This document shows, piece by piece, positions 26,881-37,000 of a stretch of 61,357 nt of DNA; position 1 is the stretch's first letter, and every line of letters begins with the position of its first letter. The translations under genes were made by a program, and so were the position numbers. The notes beneath the pieces are model-generated. The model saw only the letters and a list, made by a program, of their open reading frames with translations, made no database searches and was not told where the DNA came from. This DNA comes from Bacteroidota bacterium. Lineage in GTDB: Bacteria; Bacteroidota; Bacteroidia; NS11-12g; UBA955. The DNA lies in contig JANXMZ010000072.1 in NCBI GenBank assembly GCA_025354385.1, forward strand, positions 1 through 61,357, written 5' to 3'.

Positions 26881-27675
26881 TTACTGTAAATCCTGCAAGA
26901 ACATGTCGAATATTAAGGTAGAATTTGGTGGAATTGCACCAGGATAACCTTGCTCACCATAAGCCAGATAAGGTGGAATAATAATCCTTATTTTCATTCC
27001 TTTGTTCATGAGTGGAATTATTTCCTGCCATCCACCAATAACACTGGCGCCTACTACAGGCAATTTAAATGGCTCGAAACCACCAAAATTACCATCAAAT
27101 TTTTGGCCATCCATGAAATAACCAGCATAAAATATAGAGGCTGTTTGACCAGCCTTTGCTTTTATTTTTACATTGCCTGGGTTAATCACAATGTATTTGA
27201 GACCTGATTTTAAAGTAACTGTATCTTTTCCCTTTCCACTATATGGTTGGTAGGCAATAGGCTTTTTAACACTTACTAATTCAACATCAAAAATCAATGT
27301 GGAATTTGGTGGAATATCTCCCATGTCTTGACTGCCATATCCAAGAGTAGCGGGTATAATTAAGGTTGCCCTTTCACCTGTTTTGAGATATGAAAACCCT
27401 TCATCCCATCCTTGAATTACCTCACCATTACCAAGATTAAACGAGAATGTTTGATTTCGGTCTCGGGAACTGTCAAATTTTTTTCCGTCGGTGAGTGTAC
27501 CAGTATAATGGGCTTCAATACGATCACCTTTTGCTGGTTTTATCCCTTTGGGATTTTTCTTTGTTATAATATACCTCAAACCCGATTTAGTGGTGATAGT
27601 ATCATTATTAACAACAGTTGCCTTGGCATAAAAAAATGCCATTAAAATTACTAGGAGTCCAAATTTGTTTTTCAT
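26881..27675 (-). CDS. Exported FKBP-type peptidyl-prolyl isomerase with two FKBP domains
   Basis: 264 residues. Signal peptide at 1-20 (KNKFGLLVILMAFFYAKA). First FKBP domain about 30-135 (GDRIEAHYTGTLTDGKKFDS, VIQGWDEGF, GDIPPNSTLIFDVELV). Second about 150-264, more divergent (ASIFYAGYFMDGQKFDG, GAIPPNSTLIFDMFLQ). Assists periplasmic protein folding at X-Pro bonds. Its position between the FKBP lipoprotein and rfbB within one operon suggests service to envelope assembly; direct link to capsule export is inferred. Confidence 0.93.
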   Translation of the reverse strand: MKNKFGLLVILMAFFYAKATVVNNDTITTKSGLRYIITKKNPKGIKPAKGDRIEAHYTGTLTDGKKFDSSRDRNQTFSFNLGNGEVIQGWDEGFSYLKTGERATLIIPATLGYGSQDMGDIPPNSTLIFDVELVSVKKPIAYQPYSGKGKDTVTLKSGLKYIVINPGNVKIKAKAGQTASIFYAGYFMDGQKFDGNFGGFEPFKLPVVGASVIGGWQEIIPLMNKGMKIRIIIPPYLAYGEQGYPGAIPPNSTLIFDMFLQDLQ

Positions 27676-28544
27676 TATTCTACTTTTAAAATATTAATCT
27701 CATAAACCAATGTTGAGAATGGGGGAATCATCAAGTCTACCCCTTTAGCACCAAAGCCTAGATCATAGGGCAGAATAAAAGTGGCCTTTTCACCCTCTTT
27801 CATTTTTAGCAACATATCATACATGCCAATGGGCTGAAACTGTTCTTTTGTAACTCGTACAATTTGAGGTTGACCCATGGTATAGGTATTGTAAAATTCA
27901 GTATCATCAAATAATTTCCCAATAAAATGAAATTTTACGGTGCTATTTTCATGAATTGCTTTGGCAGTATCAGAGGATGCTTTTGCATGGTATTGAACTC
28001 GAATGCCTGTTGAAGAATCGAGTTCCATGGTAAGGCCTTTTCTTTTTGCGTAAGCCAAAATATTTTCCGCCTCGGCCTGCCAACGGATAATTTTTTCTGC
28101 GTTTACAGCACTGTCTACCTGAAATTTATTGAGCTTCTTATCCATTTTGATAATGAATTTCAAATCACTTCCTCTTTTAATGTAAAAAGGCAATTCCGTT
28201 TCTAATCTTGTTTTAAAGAAAAAGGAATCCGCATTGATCAAAAATTGTGCACTATCGCCTTCTGCCATAATACTTAGAGCTTCCATTATATCACCTCCTT
28301 TATGAGTGGGGGCAACCAATAATATCCTATCAGGTGTTCTATTAAAATTGCTGTAGACTACCGAATCTTCCGAATTGGTAATGCTGTAAAAGCATTGCAA
28401 ATATTCGCCTACAACTGGCAATGCAATTTTATTACTTCTTTTTAGAAATTTAAATCGCAATCCATTTTCTGTTTTGGAATAATTATTACAAGCACTAAGG
28501 CCTGCAAGAATCACAATAAGACCTAATAATTTATATTTGCGCAT
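27675..28544 (-). CDS. FKBP-type peptidyl-prolyl isomerase lipoprotein (GldI-like)
   Basis: 289 residues. Lipoprotein signal peptide with Cys19 (LIVILAGLSAC). The N-terminal half is a divergent FKBP-like domain (VGEYLQCFYSI, DIMEALSIMAEGDSAQFLI); the C-terminal half (about 195-289) is a canonical FKBP domain ending in the DLMIPPFSTLVYEINIL strand. In flavobacteria the gliding-motility lipoprotein GldI has this architecture and is found near a DHH phosphoesterase gene, as here, but motility cannot be claimed from this window. Overlaps nrnA by 14 bases and the next gene by one base. Confidence 0.88.
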   Translation of the reverse strand: MRKYKLLGLIVILAGLSACNNYSKTENGLRFKFLKRSNKIALPVVGEYLQCFYSITNSEDSVVYSNFNRTPDRILLVAPTHKGGDIMEALSIMAEGDSAQFLINADSFFFKTRLETELPFYIKRGSDLKFIIKMDKKLNKFQVDSAVNAEKIIRWQAEAENILAYAKRKGLTMELDSSTGIRVQYHAKASSDTAKAIHENSTVKFHFIGKLFDDTEFYNTYTMGQPQIVRVTKEQFQPIGMYDMLLKMKEGEKATFILPYDLGFGAKGVDLMIPPFSTLVYEINILKVE

Positions 28545-29556
28545 TGAGTTCTTTTTGATATAATTTTAAATTTTCTTTTATCAATTCAATTGTTTCTTCT
28601 AAAGTTAGCACACTACTACCACCAGCTGCATTAAAATGACCTCCTCCATTAAAATGCTTCATGGCAAAAGCATTGGCCGCAAAACTACCTTTACTTCTAA
28701 AACTCATTTTAACCAATTTTGTACGATCAATCACTAGAATGGCAAATTTAATACCTTCTATGCCCAATCCATAATTTACCAAACCTTCAGTATCCCCAGT
28801 CTGAATTTTGAATTGCTTTAATTCATCTTTATTAATGCTGATGATAGCGGTATTATAATCATGTAATACTTCTAACTTTTTATAAAGTGAATACCCAATA
28901 AAGCGCACCCTATCTTCCGTAAAACTATCAAACACTAAATCATGAATCTGCACATGATCAAATCCATAATCCATTAAATCCGCTGCTATTCGATGGGTAT
29001 TACTGCTGCAATTACTATGACGAAATGAGCCTGTATCAGTCATAATTCCTGTGTATAGACATGATGCACAATCCTTATCAACATATTGTTGTTGTTTGCT
29101 TTCAGAAATTAAACGGTATATAAGCTCACAGGTACTACTTGCCTTGTCATCCCAGTAGGTCATTTGTTCAAATCCTTGAGGATATTGATGATGGTCTATT
29201 AAAATTTTGACTGCAGAACTTGCACTCACAATTTCTCCATATTCATTGATTCTTGATAAATGATTAAAATCTAGGCAAAAAATAAAATCTGCAGCCATGG
29301 TAATTTCAGTTGCCCTTACCTCATTACCTTCAAAAACAATAACCTCATGGCTTCCTTTCATCCAATGAAGAAAGGAGGCAAAATCCGTTGGTGTAATCAC
29401 AACAGAAGGTATGCCTATATTTTTCAAAAAAATTTGCAACCCAAGACTAGAACCCATGGCATCTGCATCTGGTTTATGGTGAGTGGTAATTACTACTTTT
29501 GCATTGCCAACCGATTGAATTGCAGTTATAATTTCTGAAGCCTTGTGATTTCCCAT
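28531..29556 (-). CDS. nrnA: DHH-family phosphoesterase, NrnA type (oligoribonuclease/pAp phosphatase)
   Basis: 341 residues. DHH domain with TTHHKPDADAMGSSLGL (about 25-41), FCLDFNHLSR and LIDHHQYP as manganese ligands, MTDTGSFRHS, then the DHHA1 domain with GGGHFNAAGGSS (about 308-319). Degrades very short RNA or DNA oligonucleotides and 3'-phosphoadenosine 5'-phosphate. First gene of the eight-gene operon. A one-mismatch -7 element (CATATTTG, 29577-29570) lies 13 bases before the ATG. Confidence 0.92.
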   Translation of the reverse strand: MGNHKASEIITAIQSVGNAKVVITTHHKPDADAMGSSLGLQIFLKNIGIPSVVITPTDFASFLHWMKGSHEVIVFEGNEVRATEITMAADFIFCLDFNHLSRINEYGEIVSASSAVKILIDHHQYPQGFEQMTYWDDKASSTCELIYRLISESKQQQYVDKDCASCLYTGIMTDTGSFRHSNCSSNTHRIAADLMDYGFDHVQIHDLVFDSFTEDRVRFIGYSLYKKLEVLHDYNTAIISINKDELKQFKIQTGDTEGLVNYGLGIEGIKFAILVIDRTKLVKMSFRSKGSFAANAFAMKHFNGGGHFNAAGGSSVLTLEETIELIKENLKLYQKELNAQI

Positions 29557-29853
29557 TTATTTGAACTTGCAAATATGCTTAATTATACGACATAACGGTT
29601 ATAATTTTTCGCCCAAAAGGGTCCTTTATACTGACCAATGGCTTATTTTTAAGACATAATCAATATTGCATTGAATATGTACCTGTGTACACCATAAAAT
29701 AAAATTAGTTCACTTGAAGCACAATATAGTCCATTTTTTTCCTTCCAATTTTATAATATAAATATGATTATGAGTAGTTTATAAAGATTTTATGGTATTA
29801 CTCTCATTATAATGACTTTTTTTTTTAACTTTCCGTTTTAAAACTAGCCAACT
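29557..29853. other. AT-rich divergent intergenic region
   Basis: Region of 297 bases between the nrnA-led operon and the surface-protein cluster. It holds probable promoters for both directions: CATATTTG on the reverse strand near nrnA, and TAACTTTC at 29826-29833, 20 bases before the GTG at 29854. I see no open frame, RNA gene or convincing long inverted repeat. Confidence 0.5.
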
Positions 29854-30768
29854 GTGATTCAAAAATCTACTTACTTTTTTATTTACTTGCTGTTTTTGTG
29901 CGCTTCTTGTTCCAAGAAAGATGAAAAAATTGTGAGTGGAAATGTGCCAAAAAATTATGAAAATGTTCCAACAGTAAAAGTAGAAAATTATATCAACAGA
30001 ATATATATCGATTTGCTGGGAAGGGAGCCACTTAATACAGAAAAAATAAGAGATGTTGGCATTTTAAGATCTGGCAATTTGAGCTTTGATACAAGGAAGC
30101 AAATAATTACTAGATTGATGACTGATTCTAGTTTTGTAATTGGCGACTCTTCCTATAAAAAGGCTTACTACCAAAGAATTTATGATTTGACAAAAGCCCG
30201 ATTATTGGAAGGTGCAGAAGATGGAGAATTCTCGGACCAGATTGGCAACGCTCAATTTGCACTCATCTCTTCTCGTTTAACAGGAGACTCTATCGGTGTT
30301 TTTTCTGCTATGATTACCATTGATAGGTGTAAAAATGTTTTGCGAGCAAGGAGAGAATATCAACTGGGATTAATCAAGATTAATCAAATGTATGCCTATA
30401 TGCTTGACAATCCGATATACGACATCATTAATATGAACAGTCTTAATTTTGTAAATGCCTCTTATGATGATTTGTTTTTTAGATTCCCAACCAGAGATGA
30501 ATTCAGTATTTCATTTGATATAATCGAGAGCGGAAAAGGTGGAAGTTTATTCGGTGGTTTTGCGAGTAATAAAGCTGAATATTGCCAATTATTAGTGCAA
30601 TCTAGAGAATTTCACGAGGGCATGATTAAGTGGTGTTACTTAACACTTATTGGAAGAGAGCCTTCGACACAAGAATCCTATAATTTAATGGTAGATTACT
30701 ACCCATCTCAAAATTTACAAAAGGTACAAACATTAATTCTAATGACCGATGAATACGCCCATTTTTAA
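29854..30768 (+). CDS. Lipoprotein with three 'Y..L.R.P..E' repeats (DUF1549/DUF4214-like)
   Basis: 304 residues from a GTG. Signal peptide of a lipoprotein (Cys19 in CASCSKKD). Three divergent copies of a repeat are visible: 46-94 (YINRIYIDLLGREPL ... LMTDSSF), about 204-254 (YDDLFFRFPTRDEF ... LLVQSREF) and about 258-301 (WCYLTLIGREPSTQE ... LMTDEY). Each opens with an aromatic and L-x-R-x-P-x3-E and closes about 35-45 residues later with an S/T-x-E/S-F/Y signature, like DUF1549 or DUF4214 units of planctomycete and surface proteins. First gene of a six-gene same-strand cluster; next gene overlaps by 20 bases. Function unknown. Confidence 0.82.
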   Translation: MIQKSTYFFIYLLFLCASCSKKDEKIVSGNVPKNYENVPTVKVENYINRIYIDLLGREPLNTEKIRDVGILRSGNLSFDTRKQIITRLMTDSSFVIGDSSYKKAYYQRIYDLTKARLLEGAEDGEFSDQIGNAQFALISSRLTGDSIGVFSAMITIDRCKNVLRARREYQLGLIKINQMYAYMLDNPIYDIINMNSLNFVNASYDDLFFRFPTRDEFSISFDIIESGKGGSLFGGFASNKAEYCQLLVQSREFHEGMIKWCYLTLIGREPSTQESYNLMVDYYPSQNLQKVQTLILMTDEYAHF

Positions 30769-31252
30769 AATCGTAATTACTGCCTTTCTACTTCTATTTT
30801 TTACTCAATGTAAAAAGGATAAAAACACAAGGTATGAAATTATTCAAACTCCCTCTTATGGAGATAATTTGAACAAAGATAAAGACAAAACAAACATTGA
30901 ATTTCATAGTATTTTAACAACCAATTTATTTCAGAAACCTTCTTCTATCAACGAACTTACCAGAACAGACCGTGTGATACAAAGTTGCGGCGACAAAACA
31001 CTTATCAATGAGGTTATTATCAGCAATTATATGAATTCCAATCTAGTGAAACTACCCTCAAGACGAATGATGGTAGATAGCACGGAAAGATTTGTTGAAG
31101 AAACCTACGTCAGATTCTTTATTAGAAGACCCACAGAGGCCGAAAAAACTTGGTTTATTAATTTTATTAATGCCAATAAATCGAATGTCAATTTTAGACC
31201 CGAATTGGTTTACACAGCATTTTCCGCTTCAGATGAATACATGTTTTATTAA
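30749..31252 (+). CDS. Lipoprotein with one 'R.P..E' repeat, related to the preceding gene
   Basis: 167 residues. Signal peptide with lipidation Cys21 (LLLFFTQCKKDK). Residues about 114-164 are a single copy of the repeat found three times in the previous protein: FVEETYVRFFIRRPTEAEK, closing with SASDEYMFY. The region before it has conserved-looking RVIQSCGDKTLINE. The gene overlaps its upstream neighbour by 20 bases and is 14 bases from the Tat-exported protein gene, so the three are made together. Possibly a subunit of an outer-membrane-attached complex. Confidence 0.8.
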   Translation: MNTPIFKIVITAFLLLFFTQCKKDKNTRYEIIQTPSYGDNLNKDKDKTNIEFHSILTTNLFQKPSSINELTRTDRVIQSCGDKTLINEVIISNYMNSNLVKLPSRRMMVDSTERFVEETYVRFFIRRPTEAEKTWFINFINANKSNVNFRPELVYTAFSASDEYMFY

Positions 31253-31266
31253 ACTACACACCACCC

Positions 31267-32607
31267 ATGAAAAGAAGAGAATTCGTAAAAAAAGCTGCTG
31301 TTGTAACTACAGGAAGTATAGTACTCCCTTATTTATTGCCATCGGGTAGTCTTTTTGCACGCACCAATGCTCCTTTGGCCGACCATGTTGTTTACGTTAT
31401 ATTCGGTGGAGGATTGAGGCAACAAGATTCAATTTTACAACGCTATCTTGCCGATAGCCAAAATTTTAATGTTGGTGGAAATATTTTGTATAATATGCTA
31501 GAAGGGGCTCCTCCAACTAGCAAAATTGCTTATGGCACAACGCCATCTGGCCAGCCAGATGGAATTCAACCAATACCAAAAATACTCTCACAGACACTAC
31601 AAAAACAAGGGACTATATTTGCCGAAATGCGAGCCGTTTCCGGTGGACATTATGGCGGTTTAAATTCTTTAGTAACAGGTTCTAGAGTTGAAGGTCAAGG
31701 CTTGAAAGTGCGACCTATTAACCCAACTGTATTTGAATACGCCAGAAGATTTGGTGGCTTTAAAGCAACCGATACATGGTTCATTGGCAATACCATTGGC
31801 AACTCAGTTCCATTGCTCAATTCAAGTAAACATCCTGATTTTGGTTTGGCCTATGGTGGTAATTTTTTTGCTCCGAACATCACGTTTGGTGGTGATGGAT
31901 TTGCAGCACTCTCTAATGCTAAAATTTATCATCCGCAGGAGGAATTAGAACCTATGTATAAAATGAAGAATTTTTTGGATAATTCTTTTAATATAAAAAA
32001 AGGCGATATGCCAGGCATTCGCAATACCGATGATGAACGCACACAAATAAAAGAATTTATTGCCGCTACATTTCAAAGACAAGCTGCAGGCCTACTACCT
32101 ATGCCTCCTGTGAGTGGCGGAGATGGCTCCACTATTGGTTATGCCGCAGAAGTGCTGCGTGTCTTTAAACCTAAATTATTGGTTGTTAACATGAGTGGTA
32201 TTGATGGTTGTCACAGCAATTTTACTGGATATCTACAATCCATGCACAGGGCCGATCATGCTCTTGGATTCTTATGGAATTATATACAAAACAGCATTCC
32301 TGAAATGAGTGGTAAAACTGCTTTGTGCTTTGTACCTGAATGTGGCCGCAACCTTCAACACAATCCAATTTTGGATGCCAATGATTGGTACGGTTACGAC
32401 CATGGTGATACGAATTCCCTTCGTGTATTTGGTGGCATGGTTGGCCCAAACATTCAAAGTAATTTAATGGTTGGATCAGAATCTAATCCCATTGGAACTG
32501 TTACCGATTTTAATTTAACCATTGCAGAAATACTTGGATATAAAAGTGATGTTATAAACGCCGGACATATAGACCCTAACGCCAAAAGTTTATTTGATAG
32601 AATTTAA
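31267..32607 (+). CDS. Tat-exported alkaline-phosphatase-fold protein (DUF1501-like)
   Basis: 446 residues. MKRREFVKKAAVVTTGSIVL is a twin-arginine signal peptide (RREFVK followed by a hydrophobic core), implying export of a folded, often metal-loaded protein. The body resembles the DUF1501 branch of the alkaline phosphatase/sulfatase superfamily: an opening strand DHVVYVIFGGGLRQQDS, the MSGIDGCHSNFTGY loop and GYDHGDTNSLRVFGG near the end, positions of likely metal ligands (Asp, His). Substrate unknown. DUF1501 proteins pair with DUF1549 proteins in planctomycetes, and the two genes upstream here carry DUF1549-like repeats. Confidence 0.8.
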   Translation: MKRREFVKKAAVVTTGSIVLPYLLPSGSLFARTNAPLADHVVYVIFGGGLRQQDSILQRYLADSQNFNVGGNILYNMLEGAPPTSKIAYGTTPSGQPDGIQPIPKILSQTLQKQGTIFAEMRAVSGGHYGGLNSLVTGSRVEGQGLKVRPINPTVFEYARRFGGFKATDTWFIGNTIGNSVPLLNSSKHPDFGLAYGGNFFAPNITFGGDGFAALSNAKIYHPQEELEPMYKMKNFLDNSFNIKKGDMPGIRNTDDERTQIKEFIAATFQRQAAGLLPMPPVSGGDGSTIGYAAEVLRVFKPKLLVVNMSGIDGCHSNFTGYLQSMHRADHALGFLWNYIQNSIPEMSGKTALCFVPECGRNLQHNPILDANDWYGYDHGDTNSLRVFGGMVGPNIQSNLMVGSESNPIGTVTDFNLTIAEILGYKSDVINAGHIDPNAKSLFDRI

Positions 32608-32609
32608 GA

Positions 32610-33566
32610 ATGAATTATAAGATACAACATTATTTTCTTTTGACTTTATGTCTACTTATTCTTTCATGCAAAAAGAAAAGTAGCAGTAGTAATCCATTTG
32701 ATGATTGGTCAGTGTCACAAAGAGGACCAGTAATGCCCGATGTGCCAATAGATCCAAATACCATTCAAGGTTTACATAAAAATATTTTCAAACCAACTTG
32801 TGCGAATAGTGGTTGCCATGACGGTAATTTTGAACCTGATTTTAGGAGTATCGAAAGCTCTTATAATTCACTCATTAACCGTTTGGCCACCAATACTGAC
32901 CCTCAAAATACACAATTTGTTAAACGTGTTGTTCCAGGCGATGCAGCCAATAGTATGCTTCTTCATAGACTCAGTACTTTCATTCCAGGATCGCAAGGCA
33001 TTATGCCGCTCTCCCTTGAACCAAACAGTGATTGGATTAGCAAAAAAAATGATTATATTGAGAATATTAAAACATGGATTAATAATGGTGCAAAAGATGA
33101 ATTTGGAAACAGTGCATTGAGTTATGATTTCCCCCCTCAAATAGCAGGTATGATTGCTTTTGCAGATGGATCTTCAACACCACTTCCACACAGTGGCTAT
33201 AATCCTGTTGAAATACCTTCCGGCACTAACAGCATAAAAATAATGATAGCTTTTAGCGATGATAAAACAGCGGTGAATCAATTTGGCAATACAACACTCA
33301 ATTATTCACTTAATCCAAACAACTATGCAGGCAGCGAATCAGCGATGTCTATTGAATCAACACCTTTTAATGCCAAAGGTTTCAACGGTGCAAATGTAGA
33401 TTATTGGCAAAGCATTACACTCACTGTGAGCACCCTTGGTGCAGCGGCAAACGATGTTTTATGGCTTAGAAGTCAAACAACAGACAATGTAAATTTACCT
33501 GTTTATATTCCTTCGGTTCCCTCCTCTTTTAATTTAAAAAAATATTGTGCCATTCGAATCAAATGA
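32610..33566 (+). CDS. Lipoprotein with cytochrome-c-like domain and CX4CH haem motif
   Basis: 318 residues. Lipoprotein signal peptide with Cys20 (LLILSCKKKSSSS). LHKNIFKPTCANSGCHDGNF places a CX4CH motif at Cys64-Cys69-His70, a variant with four residues between the cysteines instead of two; MLLHRLSTF and GSQGIMPLS supply the usual downstream cytochrome-c pattern with a possible Met ligand. The C-terminal 150 residues look like a beta-sandwich. Similar domains accompany DUF1549/DUF1501 genes. Two bases separate it from the previous gene; the next start overlaps its stop (ATGA). Confidence 0.82.
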   Translation: MNYKIQHYFLLTLCLLILSCKKKSSSSNPFDDWSVSQRGPVMPDVPIDPNTIQGLHKNIFKPTCANSGCHDGNFEPDFRSIESSYNSLINRLATNTDPQNTQFVKRVVPGDAANSMLLHRLSTFIPGSQGIMPLSLEPNSDWISKKNDYIENIKTWINNGAKDEFGNSALSYDFPPQIAGMIAFADGSSTPLPHSGYNPVEIPSGTNSIKIMIAFSDDKTAVNQFGNTTLNYSLNPNNYAGSESAMSIESTPFNAKGFNGANVDYWQSITLTVSTLGAAANDVLWLRSQTTDNVNLPVYIPSVPSSFNLKKYCAIRIK

Positions 33567-34024
33567 GAATAAAAAATCACTTTAATATATTGTTAATATT
33601 CATTATATTTTTAATGATTAATTCAAGCTGTAAAAAAAACAATGAATTAACCGGTAATAGCGATGTGCCGTTTATAAAGTTTGTAAGTGTTTCTGCTACA
33701 ACAGTGCTTCAGTTTAAAGATAGTTTAGAAATAACTTTTGAATACAGCGATGCCAACGGAGATATAGGTGAAACAGATCCTGATTTGAATGATATTATGA
33801 TAAAGGATAAGCGCCTCAGCAAAGCGGATTATTATTTTATTAAGCCACTATCGCCTCCCAATACAAGTATCAAAACAAAGGGAACCATTGCTGTACAAAT
33901 GAAAAATACCTTTCTTTTAGGAACAGCTAATAGTGAGACAACTACTTTCGAATTGAAATTAAAAGATAGAGCCGGAAATTGGAGCAATAGTATATTTACC
34001 CCTACGATTACAATTACAAAATAA
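33563..34024 (+). CDS. Small 'GDIG' lipoprotein
   Basis: 153 residues from the ATG at 33563, which overlaps the preceding stop as ATGA; an upstream in-frame start at 33545 is less likely. Lipoprotein signal peptide ending LMINSSC. The mature part contains ITFEYSDANGDIGETDPD, an Asp-rich loop, and LKLKDRAGNWSN near the C-terminus, both shared with the 14384-14899 lipoprotein. The loop could bind calcium. Its gene directly abuts the giant T9SS protein gene. Function unknown. Confidence 0.8.
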   Translation: MRIKNHFNILLIFIIFLMINSSCKKNNELTGNSDVPFIKFVSVSATTVLQFKDSLEITFEYSDANGDIGETDPDLNDIMIKDKRLSKADYYFIKPLSPPNTSIKTKGTIAVQMKNTFLLGTANSETTTFELKLKDRAGNWSNSIFTPTITITK

Positions 34025-37000
34025 TTGATTCACTTAAATAAATATCATCTTTTTTGTTCTCAAAAAGTTAAGCCCAAATTTGGCTTACTCACTTTTATTT
34101 TATTTTGGGCAACTCTTTCTTTAACAGCTCAAACTACCTATAAAATGAGCAATAATAAAGTTTATGATTGCAGAGGGAAACTGACGGATAGTGAAGGGAA
34201 CAAAGTGAATTCTGGTTGGTATGCCAGTAATGAAAATTTTATTTTTACCATTTGTGTAAGTGGTGCTAGCAAAATAAACATAAAGTTTAATGGCACATTT
34301 AATGTGGAAGCAAATGCCGATTTTTTAAAAGTATATAATGGTAAAGATACATTCGCTTCTCTTTTAAAAAAATACGACAACAACACCAAACCATCTGGCA
34401 TACTTGCAACAACAGATAGTTGTGTCACTTTTTATTTTCATTCAGATAAATATGTCAATGGTGATGGTTTTGAATTGAGTTGGGAAGCTAAAATCACTTC
34501 TGTACCTCAACCAAAATTTAATGCTATTACCGACCCAACCTGTAATTCAACAAAAATACGAGTAGTGCTTGATCAGAAATTTAATTGTGATTCCGTAAAA
34601 GCCAAGAATTTTAAACTATCAGGCGCACTATCCACCGCTATCACTGCTGCAACAGGTATAGGTTGCGATGGTAAGAATGAAACCAATACTTTTGATATCT
34701 CATTTGCCAGTGGATTAAATCAAAGTGGAAATTATCAATTGGATTTTAATTCAACATTCAAGGATAAATGCGATAGTATCTGGAAAATTAATGCAAAGCT
34801 TAATTTCAAAATTACCGATTGCCCTATTAAAGTTATTTTAAAAACAACAAAGGATACTTTATGCAAAGGCGCCTGTGCCACCATTACTGCAACCATTACT
34901 GGTGGCAATAGTACTAATTACGTATACACATGGCTAAGTGGTGGGCTTATAGGAAAACCACCTCATACTGTTTGTCCAATCATTGATACGCGCTTTATAC
35001 TTCAGGTTTCAGATGGTCTTTCTGTGCCAGGAAAAGACACCATTGATATTGTTGTTTTAACCCCTCCAGTTGCGCAAAATGACACAACCGTTTGTCAATC
35101 GAGCGGACCATTTAATTTGAGTGCCTCACCTACAGGTGGAAGATGGTCGGGCACAGGAATAACCAATACTTTAAATGGAACTTTTAATCCAGGTGTTTCT
35201 GGCAGTGGCACTTTTAATATTATTTATACTTCTGGAAAATGCACCGATATTGTAGTTGTTACAGTAAAGGCCATTAATGCTGGACCTCCAAATGCAGCAT
35301 GTCCTGGTAGTGCGCCATTCAATGTCTATAATTATTCACCAGCTGGAGGAACTTGGAGTGGACCAAATATTACTTCAACAGGAATTATTACTCCGCCTGT
35401 AGCGGCTGGAACTTTTCAGGTAACCTACAATTGGAATGGATGCACTGGTAAAAAAGATATTAATATTGATGGAATTACCATCGAGCAATTCGACACTATT
35501 TGTAGGTCAAAACCATATGATACCATTGCCTTTAAACCCGCAGGTGGTATCTGGTCGGGTCCAGCTATAACCAATAATATTTTGGGTATTAGTATTCCTT
35601 ACAACGCAGGTGCAGGCAACAAATTATATATTTATTCCATCAATGGTTGTAAAGACACATTGGATAGATGGATAAAAGATGTGGATGCCCGTTGGGATGA
35701 GATTGCTTGTCCAGATGCAGGTCAAAGAACACTTCCTGCCGGTATACCTGCTGGTGGCAAATGGTCGGGTAAAGGCATATTCGATGCTGTTAATGGCATA
35801 TTTGATGGAGATACATTCAGAGTTCCAAGTAAAAGTACTTTTGTTCAAGTTAATCTTACCTACACTACATTAGAAGGTTGTAAAGATGATAAAATAATGT
35901 ACTTAAGATACAGCAGATTTTATGCAGATACAGTTAAAAATTGTGTAACAGATACTGCCTATTATTTGCGATATCAATATGTATTCAACGACCCGTGGAA
36001 CTTAATGTTTACAGGAAGTAATGCCATTGTTGGCAACTCGCTTTATTATCAGAAATTTAGTCCCGCTTTAGCTGGAAGAGGCACCTATCATCAATTAATT
36101 GGGGATGGTAATGGATGTCGTGATACCATCATCATTCAAATATATCCGCGGGCCAATATTCAGAAAGATACCACCTGCTGTATCGCAGATAATGCTTTCA
36201 CATTATTTAATGGAGAAAAAAAGGGAAGCTATAGTGGCCCAGGCATCACCAATGGCATTAAAGGCATCTTTAACCCTGCCATAGCAGGTGCAGGAAATCA
36301 TCTCCTATTTTTTAATCTGCCAGGAAAGTGTACAGATACTGTTAGAATAAAAGTAAATGCATTGCCTGTTGTAAAAATAAGTGGGCTATTGCAATTTTAC
36401 TGTTTAAGAGACACTGTCATCAACCCTACATTAAGTCCTGCAGGTGGCAATCTAAGTGGTGCTGGTGTTAGCGCTTATGCTTTTAACCCTCGCCTTGCAG
36501 GCACAGGTATCCACAGAATAAATTACGTTTATGGAACTGGTAAATGTATAAATCAAGATGTACTAGATATTGTGATTGGAGATACTTTGAAATTAAGTTT
36601 GACAAGTGATAAAGATACCATCTGTATTGGCTCTGCGGTTATCCTTAACACAAAATCCTTAGGAGGAAGTAATAACTACGATTTACGCTGGAGTAGCGGA
36701 CAAACAAATGTAAGTGCCATATTTGTTTCTCCAAAAGTAAGTACGATGTATGCTGCTACCTTAAAAGATGGTTGCAGTGATTCTTTAGTAAAACAAAAAT
36801 TTATTTATGTTCACCCTCAAATGTACAGTTCAAGTATTACCAGTCCAATACAATGTTATGGCAATCAAGGATTCATTTCTTTGAAAATGAACAACACTGG
36901 CCCATTTACCTATTTATGGAACACAATTCCTCCACAAAATACTGCAATAATCAATGCCCCTGTAAATAATACTTATAAAGTTTCAGTTACCAATCAGGTA

